A stretch of 44,922 bases of DNA from Xanthobacteraceae bacterium (GTDB lineage: Bacteria > Pseudomonadota > Alphaproteobacteria > Rhizobiales > Xanthobacteraceae), in contig JAIESR010000043.1 of NCBI GenBank assembly GCA_019745775.1, positions 1-44,922 of the forward strand, given 5' to 3'. Numbering within the stretch: the stretch's first letter is position 1; each line of letters opens with the position of its first letter. Positions 24,987 through 33,180 of the stretch are shown here, piece after piece. The translations under genes were made by a program, and so were the position numbers. The notes under the pieces are model-generated. The model was not told the DNA's origin. It did not search any database and saw nothing but the letters and a program-made list of their open reading frames with translations.

Positions 24987-25595
24987 ATGAGACATCACAG
25001 AAATTGCCGCCCGCGCGGCGATCGAGAAGATGCGCTTCGGATGCACGCGATGCGCCGCGGCCGGCACGAAGAGTTCGGCAGGCGCGGCTTCGGCCGCCAC
25101 GGCCGAGGGGACGGAGAAGGTGGCGGAGGGCGCGGACGACGCCGCATGTTCGAGTCCGGCGAGCTCCGGCTCGTCCTGCTCCTGCTCATGAAGGATGAGC
25201 CGCGGCACGGCTACGACCTCATTCGCGAGATCGAGACCCGCACCGGCGGGTCCTACTCGCCGAGTCCCGGCATCATCTATCCGACCCTGACGCTGCTTGA
25301 AGAGATGGGTCAGGTCGAGGAGCGCGCGGTCGAAGGCTCCCGTAAGCTCTACGCCATTACCGATGCGGGCCTCGCGTTCCTCACCGAGCGCGAGCGCGAG
25401 GCCGAAGCGGCTTTGGCGCGGCTGGAACAGCTCCGCCGGCGCGGCGAGGCCCTTGATTCCGGGCCGATATACCGGGCGATGAGCAACCTGCGGGCGGCGC
25501 TGCAGCAGCGGCTCGCCAACAAGCCCGACAAGCAGCTCATCTTCTCCGTCGCCGATGCCATCGACGAAGCGGCGCGCAAGATCGAGCGCCTTTGA
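24987..25595 (+). CDS. PadR-family transcriptional regulator
   Basis: A 202-residue regulator. The winged helix begins near residue 57: LRLVLLLLMKDEPRHGYDLI, then GGSYSPSPGIIYPTLTLLEE and the wing VEGSRKLYAITDAGLAFL, all standard PadR. A coiled C-terminal helix (residues 130-200) gives the dimer. The first 53 residues are rich in Arg, Gly and His and probably disordered. AAAGG lies 11 nt before the ATG. The gene stands alone, divergent from tctC and convergent with the next tctC (9 bp between stops). PadR proteins often sense phenolic acids, which fits the setting but is not shown. Confidence 0.92.
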   Translation: MRHHRNCRPRGDREDALRMHAMRRGRHEEFGRRGFGRHGRGDGEGGGGRGRRRMFESGELRLVLLLLMKDEPRHGYDLIREIETRTGGSYSPSPGIIYPTLTLLEEMGQVEERAVEGSRKLYAITDAGLAFLTEREREAEAALARLEQLRRRGEALDSGPIYRAMSNLRAALQQRLANKPDKQLIFSVADAIDEAARKIERL

Positions 25596-25604
25596 GCGCC
25601 GGCG

Positions 25605-26618
25605 TCAGCGGTCCGCGGTGCCTTCGATCGCGGCCTTGGCCTTGGCGACGATGCTCGGCGGCGCGTTGACCGTGTCGAGCACGAGCTGCGTGACGTCCGC
25701 GGCGCTGATCGGATCGATATCGAGATTGAGCTTCTCGGCCTCGGCCAGGAACGCCTTGTCCTTCATCGTCGCCGCGAAGGCGCCGCGCAGGATCGCAAGC
25801 CGGTCGGCCGGTACCCCGGGCGGCGCGAGATAGGGACGGCCGAGACCGGACGCCGCCGACATCAATCTGAAAATCTGGCGATGCTCCTCGGTGCGGGCGA
25901 GTTCCGTCACCAGCGGGATATCCGGGATTTCGTGCGCGCGCTTGGCGCCGACCTGCGCGAGGATCGTGATCTTCTTGTCGCGTAGCCAATCGCCGCGCTG
26001 CGCGGTAATCGAGATCAGGCTGAACGCGCGCGCTTCGACCTCACCGCGTTGCAGGGCAATGTTGACGTCCTCCGAGCTCTTGTAGCCGGTCACGATCTTG
26101 AACCGTGTCCCCAGGAGCGCGTTCATCAGCCGCGGAATGATGACGATGCCGGAGCCTGCGCCGGTACCGCCGAGAATGATTTCTCGCTTTTTGGCTTCGT
26201 CGAGCGTTCGAATGCCGACCGTATGCCAGACCAGAATGACTTCGTTCTCCGCGCCGCTCGAGCCGATCCATTCGAACTTGGTCGCGTCGAACCGCACCCC
26301 CTGCCCGCCCAGCACCTGATGTAGCGGCATGGCGTTGTGCACGGTGGCGATCGAAGTGCCGTCCTTCGGCGCGATCGAGTACATAAAGTTGGTGGCCAGC
26401 ACGTTGCCGCCACCGGGCATGTTCTGCACGACCATGTTCGGTCGACCGGGGATGAAACGCGGCATGTGACGCGACAGCAGCCGCGCCGTGACATCGTAGG
26501 TGCCGCCGACGCCGGTGCTGGTGACGATCGTGATGGTCCTGCCTTCGTAGAAGGGTTGCGCGTGCGTCGGCGAGGCGAGCAGCACGGCAAGAACACCAGA
26601 GACAAGGCAGCGGATCAT
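25605..26618 (-). CDS. Bug/TctC-type periplasmic binding protein (IPGNP subgroup)
   Basis: A 337-residue exported binding protein; signal peptide 1-21 (SPTHAQ). RFIPGRPNMVVQNMPGGGN, SIAPKDGTS and FEWIGSSG mark the same subgroup as the proteins at 1320, 14118 and 33177. GGGAG lies 7 nt before the ATG. It sits 28 bp after the Rieske oxygenase gene, so its ligand is probably the acid that oxygenase attacks. Confidence 0.87.
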   Translation of the reverse strand: MIRCLVSGVLAVLLASPTHAQPFYEGRTITIVTSTGVGGTYDVTARLLSRHMPRFIPGRPNMVVQNMPGGGNVLATNFMYSIAPKDGTSIATVHNAMPLHQVLGGQGVRFDATKFEWIGSSGAENEVILVWHTVGIRTLDEAKKREIILGGTGAGSGIVIIPRLMNALLGTRFKIVTGYKSSEDVNIALQRGEVEARAFSLISITAQRGDWLRDKKITILAQVGAKRAHEIPDIPLVTELARTEEHRQIFRLMSAASGLGRPYLAPPGVPADRLAILRGAFAATMKDKAFLAEAEKLNLDIDPISAADVTQLVLDTVNAPPSIVAKAKAAIEGTADR

Positions 26619-26646
26619 TGCTGAGCTCCCGGCACAACCGCGCGGC

Positions 26647-27894
26647 CTATTCGGCGGCGGCTCGCGTCTCGACGCGCACGTGACGATCGATCAGGTCCAT
26701 GATCGGCTGGCCCTTCGGCGCTTCGCACCGCGCCGAGCGCACGCGATAGCTCTCCGGCCGCATGCCGGGCAGCGGCTTGCCGGCGGCGCGATCCTTCAGC
26801 GTCTGTAGCAACAGGCGCCGGATCTTGCCGATCGCCGCGTCGCTCGCCAGCAGGTGCTCCCGGGTGCGATCGGCGATCGGGCCCATCGATTCCTGGATGG
26901 CGCAGTCCTGCGTTCCGAGTCCCCTCATGCCGGTGTAGGACTGGCCGCTCGCCTGTAGCACCCGATCGATCAGATAGTCGTTCGCCTTGTTGCGGATCGC
27001 GTGGTCGGTGCCGGGAATGTTTTCGGTGTGGATGCCGCGGAAACTTTTCTCTCGCGCCAGGTCTTCATCGGTCAGCGGCCGCGACGGATGGAAGTTGACG
27101 CTGTAGAGCATCGTGTTCTCGTCATCGATCGGCGCCCACACATGGGCCGCATGCGGGATCGACGAGATCACCTTGTGGAACGGCATCAGCATGACATTGA
27201 TGTTCCACATGATCGAGCCGTTGCCGGGATCGCGGCCGGTAGCAACGACAAAACCGAAATCGGTGGGCAGCACCTCGTAGATCGTCGCAACGATGCTGCG
27301 GCTCTTCTCGGCGTCGCCGCCGTGCAGGAACGTCAGGTGCGTGGCATCGAACCCGCCCTCCAGGCCCTGCAGCCAGTTGCACTCCTGGATGTGTCGCGTC
27401 GCAAAACGATGCGACGACGGCACCATGGTCCATTCGAGCTCGGGAAACGCCGGCTTGTGCTCGGCCGGCCCCATATAGGTCCAGACCACGTCGCCGCGCT
27501 CGATACAGGGGTAGGATTTGATCGCGAGCTGTTTGCGGATCTTTTGCTGTTGCTTGTCGCCGACCTGCGGCACGCACGGCACGTCGACGCAGTTGCCGTC
27601 GACGTCGAACTTTAGGCCGTGGTAGACGCAGCGCAGCCCGGCTTCTTCGTTGCGGCCGTAGAACATCGACGCGGTGCGATGCGGGCAGCGCTCGTCGAGC
27701 AGCCCAAGGCGACCATTCGTATCGCGGAACAGAACCAGGTTCTCGCCCATGAGCTTCACCCGGATGGGCGGACAATCGGGTTTCGCGACCTGGTGCGAAA
27801 ATGCCGCAGGTATCCAATAGCGCCGCATCAGCTCGCCCATGGGCGTTCCGGCCCCGACGCGCGTGAGTGCCTCGTTGTCCTTTTGCGACAGCAT
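26647..27894 (-). CDS. Rieske non-heme iron oxygenase, phthalate 4,5-dioxygenase-like large subunit
   Basis: A 415-residue ring-hydroxylating oxygenase. The Rieske cluster is held by CPH (residues 70-72) and CVYH (89-92). The mononuclear iron site is in the NWLQGLEGGFDATHLTFLH stretch, with D183, H186 and H191. The opening MLSQKDNEALTRVGAGTPMG is typical of the phthalate-oxygenase group of single-component oxygenases. GGAGGAG precedes the ATG at 27894; a longer frame has no ribosome site. No reductase is encoded nearby, so electrons must come from elsewhere. Dihydroxylation or O-demethylation of an aromatic acid is likely. It lies between the extradiol dioxygenase and a tctC. Confidence 0.9.
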   Translation of the reverse strand: MLSQKDNEALTRVGAGTPMGELMRRYWIPAAFSHQVAKPDCPPIRVKLMGENLVLFRDTNGRLGLLDERCPHRTASMFYGRNEEAGLRCVYHGLKFDVDGNCVDVPCVPQVGDKQQQKIRKQLAIKSYPCIERGDVVWTYMGPAEHKPAFPELEWTMVPSSHRFATRHIQECNWLQGLEGGFDATHLTFLHGGDAEKSRSIVATIYEVLPTDFGFVVATGRDPGNGSIMWNINVMLMPFHKVISSIPHAAHVWAPIDDENTMLYSVNFHPSRPLTDEDLAREKSFRGIHTENIPGTDHAIRNKANDYLIDRVLQASGQSYTGMRGLGTQDCAIQESMGPIADRTREHLLASDAAIGKIRRLLLQTLKDRAAGKPLPGMRPESYRVRSARCEAPKGQPIMDLIDRHVRVETRAAAE

Positions 27895-28008
27895 CCGACT
27901 CCTCCGGCCTTCTTGTCGAACCGCATGCTTTCGCATCCGGCCGCATGGCCATTTACAGGGGACGATCCTAGCAGATGCGCGGTCGGCGTATAGCAGTTGC
28001 CAGTGCCG

Positions 28009-28899
28009 TTACGGATAGCCGGGGAACGTGCCGAAGGAGCCGAAGCCCCAGGCGCTTCGCCAGGTATCCTTCGGCCAGTCCTTCGGGCGCAGCGGCATTT
28101 CCTCGTGCCAGGGGCGCGGCGACCAGTAGCCGAGCTGTTCGTCGGCCATGATGTCCATTTCGCAATAGCATTCGATACGCAGTTCGTCGCTGTTGCGGTG
28201 ATAGGCGGCGATATTGTGGCCGACCACATGACGCAGCGGTCCCCACACGAGCTGGACCTCGTTGCGCGTCAGCAACTCGCAGGCGCGCTGAATCTCCGCC
28301 CAGTCCTTCACCTCGAACGCCACGTGATGCAGGCGCTGCGTCTCGTAGCGCACGAAATTCACGGTGTGATGGTCGATGCCACATCGCATGAAGACGAAAT
28401 GATCGCCGATCCAGTCCGAGACGCGAAATCCCAGAACGTCGCGATAGAATTCGGCGACCTTCTTCACGTCGTGAACGCGCGATGCGACATGGCCGATCTT
28501 GAGCGGATTGACGCCGCCTTCCGATTTGTCCCGCGCGTGGAAACGATAGTCCGAATAGAGCTCGACCAAGGTGCCTTTGGGGTCGGTAAAGACCACCGCA
28601 TCGGCGATGCCCGGCGTAATGTCCGAACGCCGTTCGCTCGATACGCTGGCGGCCCCGAGCTTGCGCGCCACATCTGCGAGATCGGTGCCCGGCGCCACCT
28701 GGAACGCGATGCGCTTGAGATCGGCGTGATCGCCGTTTTCGAGCACCACCGATTCCTGGCCGAGCTTGCTGGCCAGGACGGCCCGTTTCGCATCGCGCTC
28801 GACGACGGCGAGACCCATGATGCGGGTCCAGTAGTCCAACTGCTTTTCGAGGTCGGGCGTCGAAAAGGTGGCGTGCCCCAGCCGCTTCACTTGGATCAT
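28009..28899 (-). CDS. Two-domain VOC extradiol dioxygenase (catechol 2,3-dioxygenase-like)
   Basis: A 296-residue type I extradiol dioxygenase with tandem VOC modules (about residues 4-120 and 133-245). The C-terminal module has the iron ligands in order: GHV (His137), LHHVAF (His191 or 192) and LRIE (Glu243). An unusual Trp/Pro-rich tail (residues 255-296) follows. The ATG at 28899 has GGGGAG 8 nt upstream, better placed than the GTG three codons before. It heads a run with the Rieske oxygenase and tctC and should cleave the catechol they produce. Confidence 0.87.
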   Translation of the reverse strand: MIQVKRLGHATFSTPDLEKQLDYWTRIMGLAVVERDAKRAVLASKLGQESVVLENGDHADLKRIAFQVAPGTDLADVARKLGAASVSSERRSDITPGIADAVVFTDPKGTLVELYSDYRFHARDKSEGGVNPLKIGHVASRVHDVKKVAEFYRDVLGFRVSDWIGDHFVFMRCGIDHHTVNFVRYETQRLHHVAFEVKDWAEIQRACELLTRNEVQLVWGPLRHVVGHNIAAYHRNSDELRIECYCEMDIMADEQLGYWSPRPWHEEMPLRPKDWPKDTWRSAWGFGSFGTFPGYP

Positions 28900-28990
28900 T
28901 GGTTTCACTCCCCGGACGACACGGCAAATGATTGACGTAAACCATGGCGTGGCGCCGCGGAGATGCGGCGTCTGCCCTAGCGCAGTTGCG

Positions 28991-29003
28991 GACTGTCATA
29001 GTC
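28991..29003. promoter_or_regulatory. Candidate operator and minus-strand promoter in a divergent region
   Basis: Imperfect dyad GACTGTCATAGTC lies between the divergent extradiol and hydratase-lyase genes. On the minus strand TTGACT, overlapping it, could be the -35 box of the extradiol gene, with a poor -10. A shared aromatic-acid repressor (MarR-like) would fit but none is encoded in the window. Confidence 0.25.
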
Positions 29004-29074
29004 AATAGGGCGCGATTTTGCTACTGCTCGCATGCGTTACAAGTGCTCGCGCCGTAACAAGGGAGATCGATCCC

Positions 29075-29938
29075 GTGACGACGGAATCCCCGGAAGCCCC
29101 ATCGTCCGCTCCGACGCCCGGCGGCAACACCGTGCTGGTCGAATTCGAGGACGGCATCGCCTGGGTGACGATGAACCGGCCCGCGAAACGCAATGCGATG
29201 AGCCCGACGCTCGCCGCCGAGATGCTCTCGGTGATGAACGCGCTCGAGATCGACCCCCGCTGCAAGGTGCTCGTCCTCACCGGCGCCGGCAACTCGTTCT
29301 CGGCCGGCATGGACCTGAAGGAATTCTTCCGCCAGACCGATGGGATGTCGCCGCCGGAACGCGAGCAGATCATCCGCACCAATGCGCAGTGGCAATGGCG
29401 GCAGCTCATGTTCTATCCAAAGCCGACGATCGCGATGGTCAACGGCTGGTGCTTCGGCGGCGCGTTCACGCCGCTCGTGTCCTGCGATCTCGCGATCGCG
29501 GCAGAGGAAGCGACATTCGGCCTGTCGGAGATCAACTGGGGCATCATCCCCGCTGGCGTCGTCACCAAGGCGGTGGCGCAGGTGATGAGCCAGCGCGACG
29601 CGCTCTACTACATCATGACCGGCGAGACGTTCGACGGCCGCAAAGCCGCCGCAATGAACCTCGTCAACGAGGCGGTGCCGCTCAAGGATCTGCGCAAGCG
29701 CACCAAGGAGCTCGCCGAGGTTCTCAAAGGCAAGAACCCGACCGTCCTGCGCGCCGCCAAGACCGCCTATCGCCGCGTGCGCGACATGTCTTACGACGAC
29801 GCCAACGACTATCTGATGTCGAAGAACGATCAGGCTCGCCTGTTCGATCCCGAGCAAGGACGCGAGCAGGGCCTCAAGCAGTTCCTGGACGAGAAGAGCT
29901 TCCGGCCCGGTCTCGGCGGGTACAAGCGTGATGCCTGA
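29075..29938 (+). CDS. ferB: Hydroxycinnamoyl-CoA hydratase-lyase (feruloyl/4-coumaroyl-CoA)
   Basis: A 287-residue crotonase-fold enzyme. It hydrates feruloyl- or 4-coumaroyl-CoA and splits it to vanillin or 4-hydroxybenzaldehyde plus acetyl-CoA. It matches the known HCHL over nearly its whole length from memory: RPAKRNAMSPTL, SAGMDLKEFF (76-85), MVNGWCFGGAF (121-131), FGLSEINWGI with the catalytic Glu152, and REQGLKQFLDEKS near the end. The start is GTG (29075), with GGGAG 9 nt upstream. It overlaps the CoA synthetase gene, the preceding step of the same pathway. Symbol ferB follows the Sphingobium naming; ech, hchl and couA are equivalents. Confidence 0.9.
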   Translation: MTTESPEAPSSAPTPGGNTVLVEFEDGIAWVTMNRPAKRNAMSPTLAAEMLSVMNALEIDPRCKVLVLTGAGNSFSAGMDLKEFFRQTDGMSPPEREQIIRTNAQWQWRQLMFYPKPTIAMVNGWCFGGAFTPLVSCDLAIAAEEATFGLSEINWGIIPAGVVTKAVAQVMSQRDALYYIMTGETFDGRKAAAMNLVNEAVPLKDLRKRTKELAEVLKGKNPTVLRAAKTAYRRVRDMSYDDANDYLMSKNDQARLFDPEQGREQGLKQFLDEKSFRPGLGGYKRDA

Positions 29939-32045
29939 TCCGGCGCGAGCGCGCTCCCCTATCGAGCGGATGCTGCGGCCGCGCTCGATTGCAGTCGTCG
30001 GCGCGTCGGCGACGCCGGGCGCGCTCGGCCAAAGCCTGCTCGCCAACCTGGAGCGCTTCGCCTATCGCGGCGATCTCCATCTGGTCAGCGCGACCCGCAG
30101 CGAGATCGGCGGGCGGCCGTGCCTGAAATCTACTTTCGAGCTGCCAGAGGGCGTCGATTGTGCGACGCTTGCGATCCCGCGCGCCGGCATTCTCGAGGCG
30201 GTCCAAGGCTGCGCCGCGCGCGGCGTCGGCGGCGTCATCATCTACGCGGCGGGATTTGCCGAAACCGGCCCGGAGGGCCAGAGGTTGCAGGTGGAGATCG
30301 CGCGTATCGCCCGCGATCGCGGCATGGCCGTTTCCGGGCCGAATTGCCTCGGCCACATCAATTACGTCGACGGCATTCCATTGACGTTCAGCTCTTGCGC
30401 GCCGGTACCGCTCGCGGGACGGCGCGGGATCGGCATCGTGTCCCAGAGCGGCGCGATGGCGACCGTGTTCCGTGCCGCGCTGCATCCGCGCGACATCGCG
30501 ATCTCCCATTCGATCTCGACCGGCAACGAGGCGCTCAACGGCACCGAGGATTTCCTCGACTTCCTGATCGAGGACGAGGCCACCCACGTCATTCTGATGC
30601 TGGTCGAACAGTTCCGCCAGCCGCAGCGCTTCCTGGCAGCGGCGCGCCGCGCGCATGCTGCCGGCAAGCCGATCGTGCTGCTGCATCCCGGCCGCAGCGC
30701 CGCCGCGCAGGCCTCCGCCAAGACTCACACCGGCGCGCTGAGCGGCGACTACGAGGTGATGCGCGCGCTGGTCGCTCACGCCGGCGTCGTGCTGGTCGAC
30801 ACGCTGGAAGAGCTGCACGATCTCGGGGAGCTGATGATCCGCTGGCCCTCGCGCCCGCGCGGCGGGGTCGCGGTGATTTCCGACTCCGGCGCGTTCAAGG
30901 CGATGGTGCTCGATTTCTGCGAGCACTCCGACCTGGAAGTGCCGGAGCCGGCCGGCACGACCAAGGACAGCCTCGCCGCACTTGCGCCCGATCTCATCCT
31001 GCCGACCAATCCGCTCGACGTCACCGCCCAGTCGCTGGTCGATCCCGATCTCTATCGCAGGGCGATGAAGCCGTTCCTCGACGACCCGCGCTACGGTAGC
31101 GTGGTGCTGTGCGTCGTGCTGTCGAGCCCGACCCATAGCCAGCGCAAGATGGCGCCGATCATCAACGCGCTAACGGATTTCGGACCGCCGAAGCCGGTCG
31201 TGTTCGCGATGATGGGCGAGGATAGCGAGGTCGCGCCGGAGATCACCGCGCAGCTGCGCAACCTTGGCGTCCCGTTCTTCCGATCGCCGGAGCGCACGCT
31301 GCGCGCACTGGCGAAGCTTGCCGCTTTACGTCCGCCACAGGCCGCACTCTCCGCTCCTCTCGTCGCGCCTGCGGACGAACGGCTGCCGTCAGGCGTCATG
31401 CCGGAATACGCCGCCAAGAAAGTCCTGACGGCCGCCGGCATTCCGATTCCGCGTGCGGCACTGGCAAGGGATTTGGGTGACGCGCAACGAGCCGTCGCGC
31501 AGATCGGATATCCGGTCGTGCTGAAGGCGCAAAGCGCGGCACTCTCGCATAAGAGCGACGTCGGCGGCGTCGCGCTCGGCATCGCCGATGAGGCGTCACT
31601 CGCCGCTGCCTGGGGCAAGCTCCACGCCGATATCGCCCGTGCGCGGGCGGACCTGAATCTCGAAGGCGTCCTCGTCGAGGCTATGGCGCGGCCGGGTGTC
31701 GAACTCATTCTGGGCGCACGCAACGATCCCGATTGGGGCCCAAGCCTTACGATTGGCCTGGGCGGTGTCTGGACCGAGGCGCTGCGAGACGTGCGGCTGA
31801 TGCCGGCACTGCTTGCGCCCGCCGCGATTGCCGATGAGTTCCGCAAGCTCAAGGGCGCGCTGTTACTGACAGGATACCGCGGCAGGCCCGCGCTCGATAT
31901 CGATGCGGCAGCTGAGATCGCTGCGAAGCTCGGCCAATTCGTCAGCGCGCATCCGGAAATCGCCGAGATCGATATCAATCCCCTGGTTGTCTATCCGAAG
32001 GGCGAAGGCGTTATCGCCATCGATGCGCTGATCGTTGCGCGCTGA
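29931..32045 (+). CDS. ferA: ADP-forming acyl-CoA synthetase, probable feruloyl/4-coumaroyl-CoA synthetase
   Basis: A 704-residue protein joining both halves of an NDP-forming acyl-CoA ligase. A CoA-binding Rossmann domain begins RPRSIAVVGASATPGALGQS. A succinyl-CoA-ligase-like domain carries the phospho-His motif KTHTGALSGDYE near residue 265. An ATP-grasp domain (from about residue 485) has GYPVVLKAQ, SHKSDVGGVALG and the terminal EIDINPLVVY. It overlaps the hydratase-lyase gene by 8 bp. As I recall, Sphingobium FerA is of this ADP-forming type, whereas Pseudomonas Fcs is AMP-forming. The role is inferred mainly from the neighbour; other aryl acids are possible. Confidence 0.85.
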   Translation: MPDPARARSPIERMLRPRSIAVVGASATPGALGQSLLANLERFAYRGDLHLVSATRSEIGGRPCLKSTFELPEGVDCATLAIPRAGILEAVQGCAARGVGGVIIYAAGFAETGPEGQRLQVEIARIARDRGMAVSGPNCLGHINYVDGIPLTFSSCAPVPLAGRRGIGIVSQSGAMATVFRAALHPRDIAISHSISTGNEALNGTEDFLDFLIEDEATHVILMLVEQFRQPQRFLAAARRAHAAGKPIVLLHPGRSAAAQASAKTHTGALSGDYEVMRALVAHAGVVLVDTLEELHDLGELMIRWPSRPRGGVAVISDSGAFKAMVLDFCEHSDLEVPEPAGTTKDSLAALAPDLILPTNPLDVTAQSLVDPDLYRRAMKPFLDDPRYGSVVLCVVLSSPTHSQRKMAPIINALTDFGPPKPVVFAMMGEDSEVAPEITAQLRNLGVPFFRSPERTLRALAKLAALRPPQAALSAPLVAPADERLPSGVMPEYAAKKVLTAAGIPIPRAALARDLGDAQRAVAQIGYPVVLKAQSAALSHKSDVGGVALGIADEASLAAAWGKLHADIARARADLNLEGVLVEAMARPGVELILGARNDPDWGPSLTIGLGGVWTEALRDVRLMPALLAPAAIADEFRKLKGALLLTGYRGRPALDIDAAAEIAAKLGQFVSAHPEIAEIDINPLVVYPKGEGVIAIDALIVAR

Positions 32046-32055
32046 TCGGTTCAGC

Positions 32056-33180
32056 TCACTTCGCGGGCAGCGTGTCCAGCTCCTTGCGGTAGAACTCCTC
32101 CATCTTCGGCGCGACGCCGTGACGGGCAAGCTCGTCCGCAAACAGATTGCGCACCGCCGGATCCTCGTCGGCATAGTCGAGCTGATCGCCACCGAGCCGC
32201 TTGCTGATGAAACACAACAAAACGCCCTGCGAATTGCGCGCCGAGCCGGCATGCCTGAAGGCGAGATAGCGCGCAGGCGCCGAACCGGTGTTGAAGTGCT
32301 GGTGATACACCGCATTGGGCGGGACGATCAGCGTGCCGACCTCCCAATCGTAGCGGATCGGATTCTTCGGCCCGTCCGGCCACATCAGGGTGTAGCCGGT
32401 GCCGCTGAGGATGATGACATGGGCGCCGGGCCCGTGGGCGTGGGATTTCTTGTAAGTCGCCACCGGGAATTGGGAAATGTGCCCCTGCTGCGATGATCGC
32501 GCGAGGCTGAACCGGATGTGCCCACCGCCGGCCCCGCGCTCTTCCGCGAGCGGCAGCGGCAGGGCGAGCGAGTCCGGGATGAAGTTGGTGGTGATCGTCC
32601 AACCGCTCACTTCCTTACCGGGCGCGAAGTAATCCGGCTCGCCATTGAAACGGACCTTGAAGTCGCGACCGTGATTGAACACGAAATCGATGTCCTCGTA
32701 GAGATTGATCACGACCGGCGCATTGGTCACCGCCACGTAGCGCGCCGGCACCTGGCCGGAGCCGTTGAAGTGCTGGTGCCAGCAATTGAGCGGGATGCCG
32801 AAGATCGAGCCCGCCTTCCATTCGAAGGTGACGCGCTGGCCGGCGTCGTTCCAGATCGTGGTCGAGCCGCGGCCGTCCAGGACGTAGACCATCTCCTCGA
32901 ACAGCTGCCGCTGCGGGTTGAGCTTCCCGGCGGGCGGAACCTCGCAGACGTAGCAATCGTTGCTGGTGCGCGACGCGTCGTGGTTGAGGTACGCACCGCG
33001 TCCGCCGCGGCGGGCCCACGGCTTCAGCTCGACATGGCGCAGGTTGCGCACGTAATGGGCGCTCAGAAGGTCGAGCCCCTCGCTGCGGATGAAGCGGAGA
33101 TACGGCGTGTCCTTCTCGGTTTTGAACTTCTGCGCGAGATCGTCGGAGACGACGGCGGTGGGACGCAGCTGTTCGTTCAT
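32056..33180 (-). CDS. Bicupin protein, possible ring-cleavage dioxygenase-like
   Basis: A 374-residue protein with two cupin barrels. The first has FEEMVYVLDGRGSTTIW and IPLNCWHQHFN; the second has KSHAHGPGAHVIILSGTGY and VPPNAVYHQHFN. The HQHFN ends supply the motif-2 His; HAH in the second barrel supplies two motif-1 ligands, but the usual Glu after them is a His. The layout recalls gentisate 1,2-dioxygenase and related bicupins, though the fit is loose. Its start overlaps the tctC stop (ATGA), so it acts on an imported compound. It converges on the acyl-CoA synthetase gene with a 10-bp gap. Confidence 0.75.
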   Translation of the reverse strand: MNEQLRPTAVVSDDLAQKFKTEKDTPYLRFIRSEGLDLLSAHYVRNLRHVELKPWARRGGRGAYLNHDASRTSNDCYVCEVPPAGKLNPQRQLFEEMVYVLDGRGSTTIWNDAGQRVTFEWKAGSIFGIPLNCWHQHFNGSGQVPARYVAVTNAPVVINLYEDIDFVFNHGRDFKVRFNGEPDYFAPGKEVSGWTITTNFIPDSLALPLPLAEERGAGGGHIRFSLARSSQQGHISQFPVATYKKSHAHGPGAHVIILSGTGYTLMWPDGPKNPIRYDWEVGTLIVPPNAVYHQHFNTGSAPARYLAFRHAGSARNSQGVLLCFISKRLGGDQLDYADEDPAVRNLFADELARHGVAPKMEEFYRKELDTLPAK

